From assembly GCF_004362055.1 (NCBI RefSeq), contig NZ_SNXB01000008.1, forward strand, positions 1 through 64,000: DNA of 64,000 bases, in the 5' to 3' direction. The notes below the pieces were generated by a model, which was not told the DNA's origin, made no database searches, and saw only the letters and a list, made by a program, of their open reading frames with translations. This document shows, in pieces, positions 60,806-64,000 of this stretch. This DNA comes from Flavobacterium sp. 245 (lineage in GTDB: Bacteria > Bacteroidota > Bacteroidia > Flavobacteriales > Flavobacteriaceae). Position numbers and translations under genes: made by a program. Position 1 is the stretch's first letter, and each line of letters opens with the position of its first letter.

Positions 60806-61963
60806 CTAATAACTAAGTTCAACAATAGATTTTACTTTATCTAAAGTTACTAATTGATTTTCTCCTAAACCTTTCCAGCCTCTTTCGTCAAAACGATTTA
60901 CAATAAAATCGGCTGTTTTTGAGTAATCATCAGTGTATTGCGAAAGTTTTGTGTCCATTCCCATTGTGTGGAAAAATTGAACTGTTTTATTGATTGCTTC
61001 TTTTGCTACTTCATCATCTGATCCGGAAAGATTAAAAATGCGTCTTCCGTATTGAGCTAGTTTGCCTTTTTTTGTTTCAAACATTACTTTGTATAAACTT
61101 GGGCCAATAATCGCTAACGTTCTGGCATGATCAATTCCATAAAGCGCTGTTAATTCATGACCGATCATATGTGTTGCCCAATCTTGTGGAACACCTTTTT
61201 GTATCAATCCGTTTAATGCCATTGTACAGCTCCACATAAAATTCGAAGCCAAAGTATAATCTGTAGGGTTCTCAACAACACCTGGGCCAACTTGAATTAA
61301 AGTCTGCAAAATTCCTTCGGCAATTCTGTCCTGAAGAAATCCTTCGTGTGGATACGTCAAATATTGCTCCATTACATGTGTGTAAGCATCTACCACACCA
61401 TTTTGAATTTGTCTTTTCGGCAAAGATGCGATTACAGTTGGATCACAAATTGAAAATTTAGGGAATAATGCGCTTCCGCCAAAAGCCAATTTTTCCTGAG
61501 TTGCATCAATGGTAACGACTGATCCTGAATTCATTTCACTTCCCGTTGCCGGCAATGTCAAAACAGTTCCAAATGGGATTGCATTTTCCTTAATCAAAAT
61601 TCTTTTTTGAAGAATATCAATTGGGTTTCCTTCAAAATTTACTGCAGCCGAAATGAATTTGACGCCGTCAATTACCGATCCTCCGCCAACAGCTAGAATA
61701 AAATCAATTTTTTCTGCTTTGATGACTTCAACGGCTTTCATTAAAGTTTCGAATCTCGGATTGGGTTCAATTCCGCTAAATTCTACTATTTCAAAACCTT
61801 TTAAGTTTGCGATTACTTGATCGTAAACACCATTTTTAAAAATACTTCCGCCACCGTATGCCAATAAAATTTTAGCACCTTTTGGAACTAAAGTCGAAAG
61901 TTTTTCAATTTGTCCTTTTCCGAAAATCAAATTTGTCGGGTTGTATAATTCAAAGTTTAGCAT
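60806..61963 (-). CDS. Iron-containing alcohol dehydrogenase (YqhD/BDH-like)
   Basis: This 385-residue cytoplasmic oxidoreductase belongs to the group III metal-dependent alcohol dehydrogenases that reduce aldehydes with NADPH. It shows LLAYGGGSIFKNG, FILAVGGGSVIDGVKF, LPATGSEMNSGSV, and metal-site motifs GVVDAYTHVMEQYL and GHELTALYGIDHARTLAI. The GGGS nucleotide motif and the Asp-His-His-His metal ligands are intact. Reduction of toxic aldehydes is the family's usual role, and its neighbour is a DJ-1-type protein. Confidence 0.93.
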   Translation of the reverse strand: MLNFELYNPTNLIFGKGQIEKLSTLVPKGAKILLAYGGGSIFKNGVYDQVIANLKGFEIVEFSGIEPNPRFETLMKAVEVIKAEKIDFILAVGGGSVIDGVKFISAAVNFEGNPIDILQKRILIKENAIPFGTVLTLPATGSEMNSGSVVTIDATQEKLAFGGSALFPKFSICDPTVIASLPKRQIQNGVVDAYTHVMEQYLTYPHEGFLQDRIAEGILQTLIQVGPGVVENPTDYTLASNFMWSCTMALNGLIQKGVPQDWATHMIGHELTALYGIDHARTLAIIGPSLYKVMFETKKGKLAQYGRRIFNLSGSDDEVAKEAINKTVQFFHTMGMDTKLSQYTDDYSKTADFIVNRFDERGWKGLGENQLVTLDKVKSIVELSY

Positions 61964-61969
61964 GATTTT

Positions 61970-62010
61970 TTTAAGGTTCTAAGATGCTAAGGTTCTGAGG
62001 TTCTAAGTTT
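61970..62010. repeat. Octad array, GGTTCTAA type
   Basis: Units GGTTCTAA, GATGCTAA, GGTTCTGA, GGTTCTAA follow at exactly 8 nt just upstream of the alcohol dehydrogenase start (minus strand). Confidence 0.7.
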
Positions 62011-62097
62011 TTTTCTTTGAACTTATTCAGCAAATTTAGCATCGTTAATTATTTGATTTTTTATTAATTCGAGAGAATAAGGGAATGATTCTTTAAG

Positions 62098-62145
62098 TTG
62101 CTAAGAGAAAAACTTAGAACCTTAGCAACTCAGTCCCTTAGTCCC
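62098..62145. repeat. Inverse octad array downstream of DJ-1-type gene
   Basis: CTTAGAACCTTAGCAACTCAG followed by CCCTTAGTCCCTT is the inverse orientation of the array at 61970, on the other side of an 88-nt unique stretch. Confidence 0.6.
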
Positions 62146-62149
62146 TTTT

Positions 62150-62911
62150 TTAGTTCAATTTCTGTAATAATTTGCCAGCTACTAGTTTAGATGATGCTGG
62201 GTTTTGGCCTGTAATTAAAAGTCCATCTTCAACAGCATATGGTTGCCAGTTTGGTCCTTTTGAAAAAATCCCCCCATTTGATGCTAAGGCATCTTCCAAT
62301 AAAAACGGAACAACCTTTGTCAAACCGACTGCTTCTTCTTCTTCATTAGTAAAACCGGTTACTTTTTTGCCTTTTACTAAATAAGCGCCATTAATTTTTA
62401 CATTTTTTAAAACAGCAGGTGCGTGACAAACAAAAGCAACTGGTTTGTTATGTGTATAAAAAGATTCAATCAAAGCAATTGAACTTTTGTCTTCGACTAA
62501 ATCCCAAAGCGGACCATGCCCTCCTGGATAAAAAACAGCATCGTAGTCTTTTTGATTTATTGTCGAAAGTTTTAAAGTGTGTTTTAATTTTTCTTGTAAA
62601 ACCTTATCGGCATCAAAACGTTTTGTGTCTTCGGTAGCCGAACTTGGATCAGCACTTTTAGGATCAATTGGTGGTTGGCCTCCAAGTGGCGACGCAATTG
62701 TGATTTCGACTCCTTGATCTAATAATTCGTAATATGGCGCAGCTAATTCTTCTGACCAAAATCCTGTTTTTTCTCCTGTATTGCCCAGTTTATCATTGCT
62801 GGTTACAACAAATAATACTTTTTTCATACTTTTTTTCTTTGATTTTTGCGCTAAAGCAGTTGTACTGATAGCTGTAAATGCGATTATTGCTAGTAATGCT
62901 ATTTTCTTCAT
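62150..62911 (-). CDS. Exported DJ-1/PfpI family protein (Hsp31-like)
   Basis: This 253-residue protein has a signal peptide (MKKIALLAIIAFTAISTTALAQ) followed by KSKKKSMKKVLFVVTSNDKL, the usual start of a cytosolic homologue. The class I glutamine amidotransferase-like fold carries the nucleophile Cys in VAFVCHAPAVL, the upstream YPGGHGPLWDL, and a C-terminal TGQNPASSKLVA. Related proteins act as glyoxalases, deglycases or chaperones. The signal peptide predicts a periplasmic location, which is unusual for the family. It is divergent from a LysR gene. Confidence 0.9.
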   Translation of the reverse strand: MKKIALLAIIAFTAISTTALAQKSKKKSMKKVLFVVTSNDKLGNTGEKTGFWSEELAAPYYELLDQGVEITIASPLGGQPPIDPKSADPSSATEDTKRFDADKVLQEKLKHTLKLSTINQKDYDAVFYPGGHGPLWDLVEDKSSIALIESFYTHNKPVAFVCHAPAVLKNVKINGAYLVKGKKVTGFTNEEEEAVGLTKVVPFLLEDALASNGGIFSKGPNWQPYAVEDGLLITGQNPASSKLVAGKLLQKLN

Positions 62912-62927
62912 AATATTAAATTTTCAA

Positions 62928-62935
62928 CAAATTTA
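62928..62935 (-). promoter_or_regulatory. -7 promoter element of the DJ-1-type gene
   Basis: TAAATTTG on the minus strand matches TAnnTTTG, 16 nt before the ATG at 62911. Confidence 0.55.
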
Positions 62936-62969
62936 CGTGTAAAGTGATATCAGTAAAAATAAAATAAAC

Positions 62970-62977
62970 TATGTTTG
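62970..62977 (+). promoter_or_regulatory. -7 promoter element of the LysR gene
   Basis: TATGTTTG matches TAnnTTTG, 19 nt before ATG 62997. It lies 34 nt from the divergent element, so one bound LysR protein could act on both promoters. Confidence 0.55.
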
Positions 62978-62996
62978 TTATAAATATATTTATATC

Positions 62997-63902
62997 ATGG
63001 TAAATCTAGAATGGTACAGAACATTTAAAGCGGTTTATAAAAATGGGAATTTTTCGATAGCCGCAAAAGAGTTATTTATGAGCCAGCCTGCGGTAAGTCA
63101 GCAGATTTCAATGTTAGAAGCTCATGTTGGAAATAAATTATTTAATCGAAAGTCAAAGGGCGTAGAACCAACGGAATATGCTAAGTTACTGAATAATTTG
63201 ATTATAGATGCCCTTGACCGACTTGAAAGTGTTGAAAGCAGTTTTAGAACAAAAGCGGAAGATGCAAATCGATTAATTTCGGTTGGGATTTCTAGGCATC
63301 TTTTTGATTGTGTGGGAGCTCTTTTAATTTCAAAATTTGATTTGATAGATTTTACTTTTGCAGAAAATGACGAGCTTTTTGATTTAGTGAATTCTAAAAA
63401 ACTTGATTTTGCAATTACAACAAAAAGATTTGACACATTTGATACTCTTTATGAAATTGTAGGCAAAATAAAATTGATATTGGTTGCGCCGTCAAGTTTA
63501 GATATAACTGAATTTCGCCAAAGATTAAAAACAGACAATTTTACCGAAATTGAACAATGGCTCAATGCCCAGAAATGGTATAGTCATGATGCTCGCATTC
63601 CACATATAAAACTATTTTGGCTACATGCTTTTAATAAAAAGAGACCGTCAATGATTCCTAATTATATTATTCCTTCAGAATCTGAAATGCTTAGGCTTTT
63701 AGCTAAAAATGAAGGTATAGCGGCAACATGGAATTGCAATGCGAGAAATTATATTAAAGAAAATAAATTACAGCTGGTTTGGAACAGTTTTCATGTTCCA
63801 GAAGAATTTGTGTATTTGTTAGCGCCAAAGAATAACAATTTAAAATCGTTTTTTGATATTATTGAGAAAGAATTGAAATTGTTTTTTGGGAATAGATTGT
63901 AG
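62997..63902 (+). CDS. LysR family transcriptional regulator
   Basis: This 301-residue protein has the LysR N-terminal winged helix (WYRTFKAVYKNGNFSIAAKE, LFMSQPAVSQQISMLE, GNKLFNRKSKGVEPT) and a C-terminal periplasmic-binding-protein-like effector domain. LysR proteins commonly control the divergent neighbour, here the exported DJ-1-type gene, and possibly the alcohol dehydrogenase behind it. The inducer is unknown; an aldehyde or other electrophile would fit the neighbours but is inference. Confidence 0.94.
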   Translation: MVNLEWYRTFKAVYKNGNFSIAAKELFMSQPAVSQQISMLEAHVGNKLFNRKSKGVEPTEYAKLLNNLIIDALDRLESVESSFRTKAEDANRLISVGISRHLFDCVGALLISKFDLIDFTFAENDELFDLVNSKKLDFAITTKRFDTFDTLYEIVGKIKLILVAPSSLDITEFRQRLKTDNFTEIEQWLNAQKWYSHDARIPHIKLFWLHAFNKKRPSMIPNYIIPSESEMLRLLAKNEGIAATWNCNARNYIKENKLQLVWNSFHVPEEFVYLLAPKNNNLKSFFDIIEKELKLFFGNRL

Positions 63903-64000
63903 TTTAATATTGTTTGATTTTTAGGTGCTTAGCGACTTTAAAGTATGAAAATTCTTTAATTTAACTTTGAATTTGGTTAATAAATGAATAATTTTGATAG

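Noticed and set aside
1..64000. Prophage, integrative element or transposase genes
   Set aside because: No integrase, phage structural, transposase or tra gene is present. The only mobile-looking DNA is short non-coding palindromic elements.

Overview
The window is about 64 kb of AT-rich DNA from a member of the Bacteroidota, almost certainly a Flavobacterium close to the F. johnsoniae group. The evidence is the type IX secretion (T9SS) sorting domains of types A, B and C, the Bacteroidota -7 promoter element TAnnTTTG in front of many genes, the lack of Shine-Dalgarno sites, glycoside hydrolases carried as SusB-like and lipoprotein forms, and housekeeping proteins (BioB, RibF, LepA, PheS, GpsA) of flavobacterial type. 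No rRNA, tRNA, CRISPR array, transposase or prophage was seen.

Region 1 (1-16.6 kb) is a tandem array of four very large exported proteins. All share one C-terminal module of about 530-545 residues that ends in a T9SS type C (ChiA-like) sorting signal. The N-terminal display part differs in each: Ig-like repeats, a delta-60 beta-propeller, a Gly-rich domain with FN3 and Ig-like repeats, and a Gly-rich domain with Ig-like repeats. Each of genes 1-4 has its own terminator hairpin. The module of genes 3 and 4 carries a nearly identical patch that looks like recent gene conversion.

Region 2 (16.7-40.8 kb) is mixed. Housekeeping genes (bioB, ribF, comF, glyS, thiL, lepA) alternate with a secreted T9SS type A metalloprotease, a 1351-residue type B surface protein with eight Cys-paired repeats, two DinB-family enzymes, a WYL regulator and an outer-membrane barrel. 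At 25.3-29.5 kb lies a signalling cluster: a LytTR regulator with Glu at the phospho-acceptor site, a 91-residue exported peptide with two 16-residue repeats kept identical by synonymous change only, a lipoprotein TPR histidine kinase, and its response regulator. This is the best candidate in the window for an undescribed system.

Region 3 (40.1-53.1 kb) is a carbohydrate-degradation operon: GH2, GH97, GH3, an SGNH acetylesterase and GH95. It is preceded by a NUDIX-fold regulator whose catalytic box is degraded, and by a frameshifted C-terminal remnant of a second such regulator. No SusC/SusD pair is present. The enzyme set fits removal of acetyl, fucosyl, galactosyl and glucosyl side groups from a branched plant or algal glycan. 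Palindromic MITE-like elements sit in the gaps before the esterase and before GH95.

Region 4 (53.2-64 kb) has an exported S33 hydrolase with a barrel protein, a membrane AraC regulator, CvpA, PheS, GpsA, an iron alcohol dehydrogenase, an exported DJ-1/PfpI protein and a divergent LysR regulator.

A feature running across the whole window is intergenic arrays of degenerate 7-8 nt repeats. Each site has its own consensus, and several flank terminators in opposite orientation.
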